Of a stretch of DNA of 64,000 nt, positions 17,153 through 24,645 are shown one piece after another; within the stretch, counting starts at the first letter, position 1, and the number at the start of each line of letters is the position of its first letter. Under the pieces are notes generated by a model, which worked only from the letters and a program-made list of their open reading frames with translations, made no database searches and was not told the DNA's origin. Source of the stretch: Alkaliphilus flagellatus (GTDB lineage: Bacteria; Bacillota; Clostridia; Peptostreptococcales; Natronincolaceae). The position numbers and the translations under genes are program-made. The DNA lies in the NCBI RefSeq assembly GCF_018919215.1, contig NZ_JAHLQK010000003.1, positions 124,001 through 188,000 of the forward strand. Direction: 5' to 3'.

Positions 17153-18310
17153 TTAGTCACCTACTTGTATTGGTTTAGATAGAAGACCACTACCTCTAAT
17201 ATCTATTTCTGTATTTATATCAACTTCTAGCGTTTTAAAAATTTCATTCCATTCATCCTCAATGTTCTTCCATAATGAAGGCATTTCTTTCATAACAATA
17301 CTTCCAAATCCGAAAATATCTGTATCAAAATCTTCTTGAACCTTTTTTATTATATTTTCAATATTTTTATTTAAGTATTTTTCTGTTTCTTTTTTGAGTC
17401 TGTTTTTGTTTTTTTCAATCATATAGTTTATAGGTATATCTTCTTGTGCTACAGCAACTTCTGTATTGATATCTATCTTCATTAGTAGTTTTCCATTTGA
17501 GTAAACTGGTTGTACTTTTGTTTTACTCTTAAATATTTCTAATGTTATTTTATCCTTTGGATGTCCTTCATCTGGAGATACTATTAATAATCCTCCTTGT
17601 ATTTTATTTTTTACAAAAAGAAAGAATTTTGTATCTTGTTCATTTAAAAATCCAATAAGCTTATCTTTTCTAAGTACAGCTATCCCAGAAAGATTTGCAG
17701 TTCTTTTTCCGTCATTTAATGTAACGCCAATAGCAGGTAAATATGAGGAAGTTCCTTTACCTGACATAGTATCTACTAACTCAATTATATCTACTCTTAC
17801 AGATTTCGATAAAGCATTATTCCCCATAAGCATATATTCCATTTCAAAAGCACGTATATCAGTTGTTACACTTTGTTGTTCTAATAATTCCCAAGCCGTT
17901 TTTTCTCTAGAAACAAATATACCCATATCTGTTCTTGGTTCAATGTCTCTAGATATCCAATCTATAATTGATACTATACCTTCTTTTGCTACATCTTGAC
18001 TTACTATAATAGCCTTTGCGTGGCTCCAATATAATCTTTTAGCTGAAATAAGGATCATATTTCTAACAGCATCAAAAATCGTATCTCCTTCAGCTTGAAT
18101 TCTTCTAGCTTTAACATTTCCTTCAGTTAAGCTTCCTTGTACATCAACTATTTCAGCAGTAAGTAGAAATTTATCACCTTTAGGACTTTGGTCAACTGCT
18201 AAACCGGAAACTATTGCTATCCTATCGACTTCTCTATAATTCCAGCATCCAGAAAGTAAAATTACAACGCTAATCATAACAGTGCAAAATAGAACAAAAC
18301 GCTTGTTCAT
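17153..18310 (-). CDS. spore germinant receptor C subunit (Ger(x)C lipoprotein)
   Basis: 385 aa. Signal peptide with lipobox ILLSGC (Cys22), followed by WNYREVDRIAIVSGLAVDQ, the hallmark start of mature GerAC proteins. Three beta-rich domains follow, with SAKRLYWSHAKAIIVSQ and a C-terminal region ending in DINTEIDIRGSGLL. The lipid-anchored protein lies on the outer face of the spore inner membrane in the germinant receptor. Its start overlaps the A-subunit stop by one base (TAATG), showing translational coupling. Confidence 0.92.
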   Translation of the reverse strand: MNKRFVLFCTVMISVVILLSGCWNYREVDRIAIVSGLAVDQSPKGDKFLLTAEIVDVQGSLTEGNVKARRIQAEGDTIFDAVRNMILISAKRLYWSHAKAIIVSQDVAKEGIVSIIDWISRDIEPRTDMGIFVSREKTAWELLEQQSVTTDIRAFEMEYMLMGNNALSKSVRVDIIELVDTMSGKGTSSYLPAIGVTLNDGKRTANLSGIAVLRKDKLIGFLNEQDTKFFLFVKNKIQGGLLIVSPDEGHPKDKITLEIFKSKTKVQPVYSNGKLLMKIDINTEVAVAQEDIPINYMIEKNKNRLKKETEKYLNKNIENIIKKVQEDFDTDIFGFGSIVMKEMPSLWKNIEDEWNEIFKTLEVDINTEIDIRGSGLLSKPIQVGD

Positions 18311-19797
18311 TATTTTATGCCTCCAGAGGATTCTCTTTTAATATTTTTATATGCTAAAAATTTGGGGCGATATTCCATATACCACCATGGTGCCCTTATA
18401 GCTGTATCTTTTAAATCTTGTAAGTGTAATGAAGTTAAATTAGCCATATAGGGGACACCGAAAGAACGCAACCTAAATAAATTAATCAATAATGCAGAAG
18501 CCCCAAACACATATCCATATAGTCCTAACATTGCTGAAAGAAGCAAGAAAGAAAATCGTAGTATAATAGCTGCACCTTTAATTCCTGATATCATAAGACC
18601 TGTTATCGCTGTTATTGCTACTACAATTACAATAGGGGCACCAAAAAATCTAGCTTCCACTGCTGCTTGTCCTAATACTAAAGCTCCTACAATACTTAAA
18701 GCTTCACCCATATGTGTAGGCATACGTGTTCCAGATTCTCTCAATACTTCAAATATGATTAATAGAACTAGCAGTTCAACTACTGTTGGGAAGGGCACTC
18801 CTTGTCTTGCCGCAGCTATACTTAAAAGAAGTTGTGTTGGTATCATTTCTTGATGAAAGCTTACTAATGCTAAATATATGGCTGGGGTACTTATTGTAAT
18901 AAGAAAACTTATTACTCTTAAAAATCTTCCAATAGAAGCAAAAGTAAAGTTTATATAGTAATCTTCATTGGACTGAAAATATTCAACAAATAAATATGGG
19001 AGTGTTAATACAACAGGTGTTCCGTCAAGAATAAGAGCAATACGTCCCTCTAATAGCTTAGCTACAACAACATCTGGTCTTTCTGTATTACCTATTGTAT
19101 CAAACATTGACAATGGAGAGTCTTTGATAAATTCTTGTATATAGTTTACATCTAATACTCCATCTATACTGAAACTATCTAATCTTTTATATAGTTCATT
19201 AAGTATTTTTTTATTTACGACTCCTTCAATATAACATATACATGCCTTTGTACGGCTTTGTTGTCCAAGCACAGTAAATTCAAATTTAAGATTATTAGTT
19301 TGTAGTTTTCTTCTTATCATTGAAATATTGGTTATAATATATTCTGTAAATCCTTCGCGTGGGCCACGCAAAACCTTTTCTGAAACCGGCTCTTCAATAG
19401 ATCTAGTTTCATATTTTTTTGTCTGAATTATTAATGATTCTGATGAGCCTTCAACAAAAAGTATCGTATCGCCACTAACAATACTTTCTATAATTTTGGC
19501 TATATCCTTTGTCCTTGTTACATTATCTGCAGCAATTATTTGATGGTGCAGCTGATTAATTGCATCAGATCCTTTTTCGATAATAGAGTTTGTAATAATA
19601 GGTTCAATAATATTTTCATTGATAACCGTACTATTCACCATTCCCTCAACAAAAAATATGCAGCACCTTAAACTAGGATTATATTGATTTTTAAATAGTC
19701 TGTTTACTAATGTGCCATCATTACTAAATATTTCTTTGATTGTTTCTATATTTTCTTTCAATGAATTAGACAATTTATAGTTTTCTAATTTAGACAT
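18310..19797 (-). CDS. spore germinant receptor A subunit (GerAA/GerKA family)
   Basis: About 495 aa. The N-terminal cytoplasmic half (to about 290) has the two-part GerAA fold; EGSSESLIIQTKKYETRSIEEP and RGPREGFTEYIITNISMIRRKL are typical. Five or so membrane helices follow with PEGRIALILDGTP-like ELLEGRIALILDGTP and QAAVEARFFGAPIVIVVA. Together with B and C it forms the receptor that starts germination. Start: a GTG at 19809 lies inside the ribosome site AAGGTGG; ATG 19797 has an 8-base spacer and is preferred. First gene of the operon; a forespore sigma-G promoter is expected upstream but I cannot pick one confidently. Confidence 0.92.
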   Translation of the reverse strand: MSKLENYKLSNSLKENIETIKEIFSNDGTLVNRLFKNQYNPSLRCCIFFVEGMVNSTVINENIIEPIITNSIIEKGSDAINQLHHQIIAADNVTRTKDIAKIIESIVSGDTILFVEGSSESLIIQTKKYETRSIEEPVSEKVLRGPREGFTEYIITNISMIRRKLQTNNLKFEFTVLGQQSRTKACICYIEGVVNKKILNELYKRLDSFSIDGVLDVNYIQEFIKDSPLSMFDTIGNTERPDVVVAKLLEGRIALILDGTPVVLTLPYLFVEYFQSNEDYYINFTFASIGRFLRVISFLITISTPAIYLALVSFHQEMIPTQLLLSIAAARQGVPFPTVVELLVLLIIFEVLRESGTRMPTHMGEALSIVGALVLGQAAVEARFFGAPIVIVVAITAITGLMISGIKGAAIILRFSFLLLSAMLGLYGYVFGASALLINLFRLRSFGVPYMANLTSLHLQDLKDTAIRAPWWYMEYRPKFLAYKNIKRESSGGIK

Positions 19798-20049
19798 ATT
19801 TAAAACCACCTTGTATTAATAATAGTTATAGTAAATAGTTTCAACAAAATTAGTAGATAATATTCAGCGACTAGTTATCCATTGGTCAAAAGAAATTATA
19901 TATTGGAAGTTCATAGTGTAATTAAAGTTGTAATTATTAATTCGAAAGATGGGTTTATAAAAAAGCTACCTAATTCAATTAAATAAGGGCTAAGTCTATA
20001 ACAAGTAAAGTATATGATTAGTAAACAAATTAATAGGTAATTTTAAAAA

Positions 20050-20087
20050 ACCAGTATAGTAATTTAATATTAAATTACTATACTGGT
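20050..20087 (-). terminator. intrinsic terminator of the DMT pair, 38-base perfect palindrome
   Basis: Arms of 19 bases (ACCAGTATAGTAATTTAAT and its complement) meet without a spacer. On the minus strand a run of six T follows. It ends the transcript of the two small transporters. The remainder of the gap 19798-20104 is the upstream region of the ger operon, with no other feature that I can support. Confidence 0.85.
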
Positions 20088-20104
20088 CTTTATAGTCAGG
20101 TGCT

Positions 20105-20557
20105 CTATAATTTATTTTCATCTAATTGTTTCTTATCTATAATCAGATTATATGTTAACCCTGCAACTACTAGTAAACCTCCAATTATTTTACCCTTTGA
20201 TATTAGGCTTAAAGTATAGTAGTCAATTATTATTCCAGCCAAGAGTTGCCCTATGAAAATAATCAAAGTTAAGTAGAATGTAGATACTTTAGGGGTAACT
20301 ATATTTGACATTGCTACAACTACCACACCAACTAAACCACCTAAATAAGCCCAAAATGGTATGGTTTTTAGAATTTGAGGTGCTAGGCTAAAGGTTTCTG
20401 TACTTAACAATAAAAATATGCTTGAAAACAATAATCCTATAACATAATTAAAAAAGGTTCCTTGAAATACCCCTATCTTATCTGCTAAATTTGAGTTTAT
20501 AATTCTAGCAATAACTATTGAAACCCCTGCTCCAATGGCAAATAAAGCATATATCAT
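20105..20557 (-). CDS. half-size DMT-superfamily transporter, YdcZ family, second subunit
   Basis: 150 aa with five predicted helices. Start MIYALFAIGAGVSIVIARIIN and the internal FFNYVIGLLFS match YdcZ-type (formerly DUF606) proteins, half-sized members of the drug/metabolite superfamily. It starts 11 bases after the first subunit gene, with AGGAGG and a 7-base spacer. Two unequal halves encoded in tandem suggest a hetero-oligomer like the small paired multidrug transporters, but that is inference. Substrate unknown; it is divergent from a Crp/Fnr-like regulator. Confidence 0.85.
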   Translation of the reverse strand: MIYALFAIGAGVSIVIARIINSNLADKIGVFQGTFFNYVIGLLFSSIFLLLSTETFSLAPQILKTIPFWAYLGGLVGVVVVAMSNIVTPKVSTFYLTLIIFIGQLLAGIIIDYYTLSLISKGKIIGGLLVVAGLTYNLIIDKKQLDENKL

Positions 20558-20568
20558 GTCTTATCCTC

Positions 20569-20991
20569 CTAATATAGATTCATAATAACTATTCCTAAAG
20601 ATATTAAAATTAGACCTAATACCTTTTCTTTTTTAAATTTTACAACTTCCATTCCAAGCAAACCATAGTTATCTATAACTACTGAAGCAAATGATTGACC
20701 TAACAAGCCTAAGGCTAAAGTTAATGACACTCCAAGGTGATTAAAGCTTATATTGTTAAATAATACGGTAAAGACTCCAATAGCTCCAGCACTATAAAGA
20801 TGTAAGGGAATATCCTTATAGTAATTAAATTTAGTTTTATTTACTATTAAAATAAAACTTATTCCAATAAGTCCTATTATGTGAATTATTACTGTTGATG
20901 AATAATTACCTATATTACTAGCAAGAACACCATTAAAAACTAACATTATTGCAATTAACACACCTATTAATCCTGAGTATAGCTTATACAT
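20569..20991 (-). CDS. half-size DMT-superfamily transporter, YdcZ family, first subunit
   Basis: About 140 aa, five predicted helices, with the N-terminal SGLIGVLIAIMLVFNGVLA and the C-terminal LGQSFASVVIDNYGLLGME typical of the family. A longer frame begins at 21030, but GGGAGG with a 6-base spacer points to ATG 20991 as the start. It forms an operon with the second half-size gene. The operator palindrome at 21049-21064 lies 58 bases upstream, between this gene and the divergent regulator. A decayed relative of this gene sits at 1381-1563 beside the paralogous regulator. Confidence 0.85.
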   Translation of the reverse strand: MYKLYSGLIGVLIAIMLVFNGVLASNIGNYSSTVIIHIIGLIGISFILIVNKTKFNYYKDIPLHLYSAGAIGVFTVLFNNISFNHLGVSLTLALGLLGQSFASVVIDNYGLLGMEVVKFKKEKVLGLILISLGIVIMNLY

Positions 20992-21048
20992 AAAATACCT
21001 CCCTAAATTATCTAGTCTTAATATTAGCATATATAGAGCAAACTAGAT

Positions 21049-21064
21049 TATGACATATGTCATA
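21049..21064. promoter_or_regulatory. 16-base palindromic operator (TATGACATATGTCATA)
   Basis: It contains the same TGACATATGTCA core as 1601-1612. It lies between the DMT genes and the divergent regulator. A good extended -10 (TG-C-TATAAT, 21072-21080) follows on the plus strand, placing the palindrome at about -30 to the regulator start. A bound protein would cover the -35 region of the regulator. Confidence 0.7.
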
Positions 21065-21117
21065 GTATGTGTGCTATAATTATATAAAACTATAAAATTT
21101 TTAGGAGATAGGATGAA

Positions 21118-21813
21118 GTGAAAAAGATCAAAGATAATAAGAAATTAAACTATTATATTTCAAAATACAGCATAGACCAAATATTTAGCATTGATATGAT
21201 ACCATATATGGAGCTTTTTCTTTTTAAAAGAAATGAACATATTTGTAAGTCGGATGAAAAAATAGAGCATCTATTTTTCTTTGTAGAAGGCAAAGCTAAG
21301 GTTTATACATTATTAAGTAATGGTAAGTCATTATTATTGTGTTTTAATAAACCCTTTAAAGTAATTGGGGATATTGAATTTATACATTATAATATAGCAG
21401 ATTCTAATGTTCAGGTTATAGAAGATACCTATTGTGTAGGCATACCACTTGAAAATATAAGGGAGTATGTAATTGATGATCCAAAGTTCTTGAGATATAT
21501 GTGTAGTTGTTTAGGTGAGAAATTAACTAGACTATCAAATTATAGTTCTATCAATTTGTTATACCCTTTAGAGAATAGATTATCGAGCTATATATTAGCC
21601 ATTTCATCTAGTACACAAAAGCAAGAACAAAATAATATTATTTTTGATGGTAACTTAACAGAAATGTCGGAGCTATTAGGGACAAGCTATAGACATTTGT
21701 TAAGAACCTTAAACAAACTTTGTAGTCAGGGAGCTATAAAAAAGAACCAGGATTATTATGAGATTTTAAATATAAGTAAACTAGAGGAACTTGCAGGAGA
21801 GTTATATAAGTAG
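21118..21813 (+). CDS. Crp/Fnr-superfamily regulator (YeiL-like), copy 2
   Basis: 231 aa, starting at GTG (AGGAGATAGGATGAA ahead). It has the same architecture as the protein at 1628-2317: a cNMP-like beta roll with FFVEGKAKVYTLLSNGKSLL (about 60-80), a dimer helix, then a winged helix with LLGTSYRHLLRTLNKL. No FeS cysteine pattern. It is divergent from two half-size DMT transporter genes and shares an operator palindrome with its paralogue, so it probably controls itself and the transporters. The ligand is unknown. In contrast to copy 1, this locus is intact. Confidence 0.82.
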   Translation: MKKIKDNKKLNYYISKYSIDQIFSIDMIPYMELFLFKRNEHICKSDEKIEHLFFFVEGKAKVYTLLSNGKSLLLCFNKPFKVIGDIEFIHYNIADSNVQVIEDTYCVGIPLENIREYVIDDPKFLRYMCSCLGEKLTRLSNYSSINLLYPLENRLSSYILAISSSTQKQEQNNIIFDGNLTEMSELLGTSYRHLLRTLNKLCSQGAIKKNQDYYEILNISKLEELAGELYK

Positions 21814-21917
21814 GGATACACGAAAGTAATCTAAATATAGTTAAAGAAGTTTTTATTATTGTATTTTATTAATGTTGATAAATATAAACAATAAAGGTAG
21901 TTTATCTGATGACTAAC

Positions 21918-21959
21918 AATTCTAATATTCCATCCCCTATAGACTGGAATATTAGAATT
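21918..21959. terminator. strong hairpin between convergent genes
   Basis: Perfect 15-base arms AATTCTAATATTCCA / TGGAATATTAGAATT around a 12-base loop. No T-run on either side. It lies between the regulator and the SNF symporter stop codons and probably ends or protects transcripts. Confidence 0.55.
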
Positions 21960-22019
21960 ATATGGTCATTAGATAATATGATTAGTGTCCATGTGGAATC
22001 TTTGCTTGTAGAACCATTT

Positions 22020-23366
22020 CTATAATAGTGAAAGGAAAAAATCCCTATAGGAATTTACTAATATTATAAAGATAGCGATAGGCACTACATATTTGATTAA
22101 AAAACACCAAAGTCCAGCTAATTTGAACTTAATACCTGAGCTTTCTATCTCTTTAACTGCTTCCTCAGCCTTTAATATCCATCCAACAAATATACAAAGT
22201 AGAAATCCACCTGTAGGAAGAAGTATATTTGAAGTTAGCTTGTCGTAAAGGTCAAAAAAGTTAAGATTCCCAATTAAACCTAAATCCTTCCATGCTCCCA
22301 TTGAAAGAGAAGCAGGTATTCCTAAAATAAAAATTAAAAGCCCTATTATTAATGTGGTGGGTACTCTGCTTTTTTGTTTTTCATCTACAAAATAGGATAT
22401 AGCTACTTCCAACATAGATATGGAGGATGTTAAGGCTGCAAAAATTACTAGTAAAAAGAAAACAATGCAAAATATAATTCCCATTGGCATAGATGCAAAA
22501 ACTGCCGGTAGGGTAACAAACATAAGTCCTGGTCCCTCGCTTGCTTCAAAACCTAAGGCAAAAACTGCTGGGATTATGGCTATACCTGCAATTAATGCAA
22601 CTGCCGTATCTATGGCTGGAATAATAACACCCGTATTTAAGATATTTTCTTTTTTATCTAAATAGCTACCATAGGTAACCATGACGCCCATACCAATACT
22701 TAAGGAGAAGAACATTTGTCCTAAGGCATTCATAACTACATCCATAGTTATTTTAGACAAATCTGGTACAAATAAAAACCTAATTCCAGCCATGCTCCCA
22801 TCTAGAGTTAAGCTTCTTAGAGCTATTATTATTAACATAATAAACAATGCTGGCATCATTACCTTAGAAGCTTTTTCTATTCCTCCGCTAATGCCCTTTA
22901 ATACGATAGCTACAGTTGATAACATAAAAATAAATTGATATAAAATAAGTTCTTTTGGTGAGTTCATGAGACTATTGAATATTTCTCCAAGAGAATTAGG
23001 GTCTGTAATATTTAATGCGCCTGAAATAGCACTTTTAAAATAATATAAAACCCATCCTCCTACGGTTGAATAAAAAGCTAATATAAAGAAACCACAAATT
23101 ACTCCTAATGTGCCAACAAAGGACCATCTGCTATCTATACTTTTATAGGCTCCAAAAACAGAGAGTTGAGTTTTTCTGCCTAGTGTAATGGCGGCTAACA
23201 TAAGTGGGGCTCCTATAATAATTAAAAAGACAATATATATAGCTACAAAGGCGCCTCCTCCATTGGTGCCAACGCTATAAGGAAATTTCCAGATGTTACC
23301 TAACCCTACCGCTGAGCCTGCAGCGGCTAATATAAATCCTAACTTTGAAGACCATTTGTCCCTCAT
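22020..23366 (-). CDS. sodium-dependent amino-acid symporter, SNF (LeuT/NSS) family
   Basis: 448 aa, eleven to twelve helices. The N-terminus WSSKLGFILAAAGSAVGLGN, then IWKFPYSVGTNGGGAF, is the NSS TM1 signature that forms the Na+ and substrate sites. It takes up an amino acid with Na+; bacterial members of this length (MhsT, TnaT) often carry hydrophobic or aromatic amino acids. AAAAGGAGG precedes ATG 23366. A T-box leader upstream ties expression to the charging of one tRNA, so it is induced by starvation for that amino acid. My best reading of the specifier is UUC (Phe), which would fit an aromatic amino-acid carrier. Confidence 0.9.
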   Translation of the reverse strand: MRDKWSSKLGFILAAAGSAVGLGNIWKFPYSVGTNGGGAFVAIYIVFLIIIGAPLMLAAITLGRKTQLSVFGAYKSIDSRWSFVGTLGVICGFFILAFYSTVGGWVLYYFKSAISGALNITDPNSLGEIFNSLMNSPKELILYQFIFMLSTVAIVLKGISGGIEKASKVMMPALFIMLIIIALRSLTLDGSMAGIRFLFVPDLSKITMDVVMNALGQMFFSLSIGMGVMVTYGSYLDKKENILNTGVIIPAIDTAVALIAGIAIIPAVFALGFEASEGPGLMFVTLPAVFASMPMGIIFCIVFFLLVIFAALTSSISMLEVAISYFVDEKQKSRVPTTLIIGLLIFILGIPASLSMGAWKDLGLIGNLNFFDLYDKLTSNILLPTGGFLLCIFVGWILKAEEAVKEIESSGIKFKLAGLWCFLIKYVVPIAIFIILVNSYRDFFLSLL

Positions 23367-23393
23367 AAAAAATACCTCCTTTTAATAATTAAT

Positions 23394-23692
23394 AAAAAAA
23401 GCCTCACCTCTACATACATATGTAGAGGCGAAGCTGATTCGCGGTACCACTCTATTTGATCTTAAAAAGAATAAGACCATCTTAATTTCTAGTCTGCTAA
23501 AAGCTAAACTATAGTCTTGGTAAGGGGGACAACCCTTTGCTCCTACTTGAATACCTTTTAGAGCAAAAACTCTAGAGTGAACATACACATTGTCTTATAA
23601 TACTGGCTCTCACCTATTCCAGTTCTCTGTAGTTACAGTTTCAATGCTTCTTTCTCTGTCATCGTTGATTAAATATTCATTTCGATTAATTA
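23394..23692 (-). ncRNA. T-box riboswitch leader of the SNF symporter
   Basis: Read on the minus strand, the T-box proper is GAGTGGTACCGCG (about 23436-23450). It is preceded by a stem I region with GGAATAGGTGAGAGCC. It is followed by TTCGCCTCTA, which completes the antiterminator, and by the terminator GCCTC...GAGGC plus seven T (23394-23429). Uncharged tRNA would stabilise the antiterminator and allow transcription of the symporter. In stem I, CATTG pairs with CAATG, and the loop on the 3' side reads TGTATGTTCA. TTC followed by A is the likely specifier (Phe), with ATG as the alternative. Confidence 0.92.
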
Positions 23693-23698
23693 TTAGTT

Positions 23699-23727
23699 AT
23701 TATATTTTTAAAACAGATAAATGTCAA
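23699..23727 (-). promoter_or_regulatory. sigma-A promoter of the T-box transcript
   Basis: On the minus strand TTGACA (23727-23722), a 17-base spacer, and TATAAT (23704-23699): both hexamers are perfect consensus. Transcription would begin near 23692, just before stem I. Confidence 0.85.
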
Positions 23728-23845
23728 TATTTTTTTAAACAGCATCTATGGTGGCAGACTACTTTAGGGTTTTATAAGGCATAAATCAGTTCTATTATTA
23801 CTACCTAATTTAGAGACTGGAGCGTTGACATAGCAACAGCATAAT

Positions 23846-23873
23846 TTTGTAAGAAATTTGTAAGGATTATAAT
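23846..23873 (+). promoter_or_regulatory. direct repeat TTTGTAAG x2 (11-base period) before a -10 box
   Basis: TTTGTAAG occurs at 23846-23853 and again at 23857-23864, one helical turn apart, followed by TATAAT at 23868-23873. OmpR/PhoB-type response regulators bind such tandem half sites, so this may be the autoregulatory site of the gene starting at 23941. Confidence 0.5.
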
Positions 23874-23940
23874 AGTAGATTTTTAGAAAGTATATGTTAT
23901 TATAACTACAAGAGATATCTCAGAAGGGTTTAGGGGTGAA

Positions 23941-24645
23941 ATGCATATGTATAATATACTTGTTGTTGATGATGAAAAAGAAATAACAGATGCAATAGAG
24001 GTTTATTTAAAAAACCAAAACTACAATGTTTTTAAGGCATACGATGGGGTAGAGGCTTTAGAAATATTTGACAGGGAAGAAATACATCTAGTGCTTATAG
24101 ATATTATGATGCCAAGGCTAGATGGTACAAAAGCTACAATCAAAATAAGAGATAAGAGCTCAGTGCCTATTATTTTTCTATCTGCAAAGTCTGAAGATAT
24201 GGATAAAATACTAGGACTTAATATAGGGGCAGATGATTATATAACTAAGCCATTCAATCCTATGGAGTTACTTGCAAGGGTTAATTCGAATCTGAGAAGA
24301 TATACAAATTATTCAAATAACAATGTAGTACCGAAAGAAAATATGATAAAAATAGGTGGTATAGAGCTTAGGGATGATAGCAAGGAACTAGTTGTAGATG
24401 GCGAAAAAGTTAAAATTACCCCTTTAGAATATAGAATTCTATATTTACTTATGAACAATCCTAACAGAGTATTTTCTATAGAGGAAATATACGAGAAGGT
24501 ATGGAAAGAGCCAGCCTATAATCCAGATACGGTAACAGTTCATATAAGGAGAATTCGTGAAAAAATTGAAATTAATCCAGGAGAGCCAAAATATTTAAAG
24601 GTGGTGTGGGGAGTTGGATACAAATTTGAACAACCAAAACGATAA
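23941..24645 (+). CDS. OmpR/PhoB-family response regulator
   Basis: 234 aa. Receiver domain 1-120 with acidic Asp10-Asp11, phosphorylatable Asp54 (LVLIDIMMPRLDG), and Lys in ADDYITKPFNP. Winged-helix DNA-binding domain about 135-232 with VKITPLEYRILYLLMNNP and the recognition region NPDTVTVHIRRIREKIE. It overlaps the histidine kinase gene by 32 bases, so both are translated together. The direct repeat just upstream suggests it regulates itself. The signal and other target genes are not apparent; no transporter or resistance gene is adjacent in the same operon. Confidence 0.93.
   Translation: MHMYNILVVDDEKEITDAIEVYLKNQNYNVFKAYDGVEALEIFDREEIHLVLIDIMMPRLDGTKATIKIRDKSSVPIIFLSAKSEDMDKILGLNIGADDYITKPFNPMELLARVNSNLRRYTNYSNNNVVPKENMIKIGGIELRDDSKELVVDGEKVKITPLEYRILYLLMNNPNRVFSIEEIYEKVWKEPAYNPDTVTVHIRRIREKIEINPGEPKYLKVVWGVGYKFEQPKR

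Noticed and set aside
19798-19900. Sigma-G promoter for the ger operon (GAATA with an 18-base gap to GAAACTA on the minus strand)
   Set aside because: The -10 element matches the sigma-G consensus in too few positions to report as a feature.
23382-23784. ORFs of 68 and 64 codons
   Set aside because: They fall inside the T-box leader and its promoter, which explain the sequence better.
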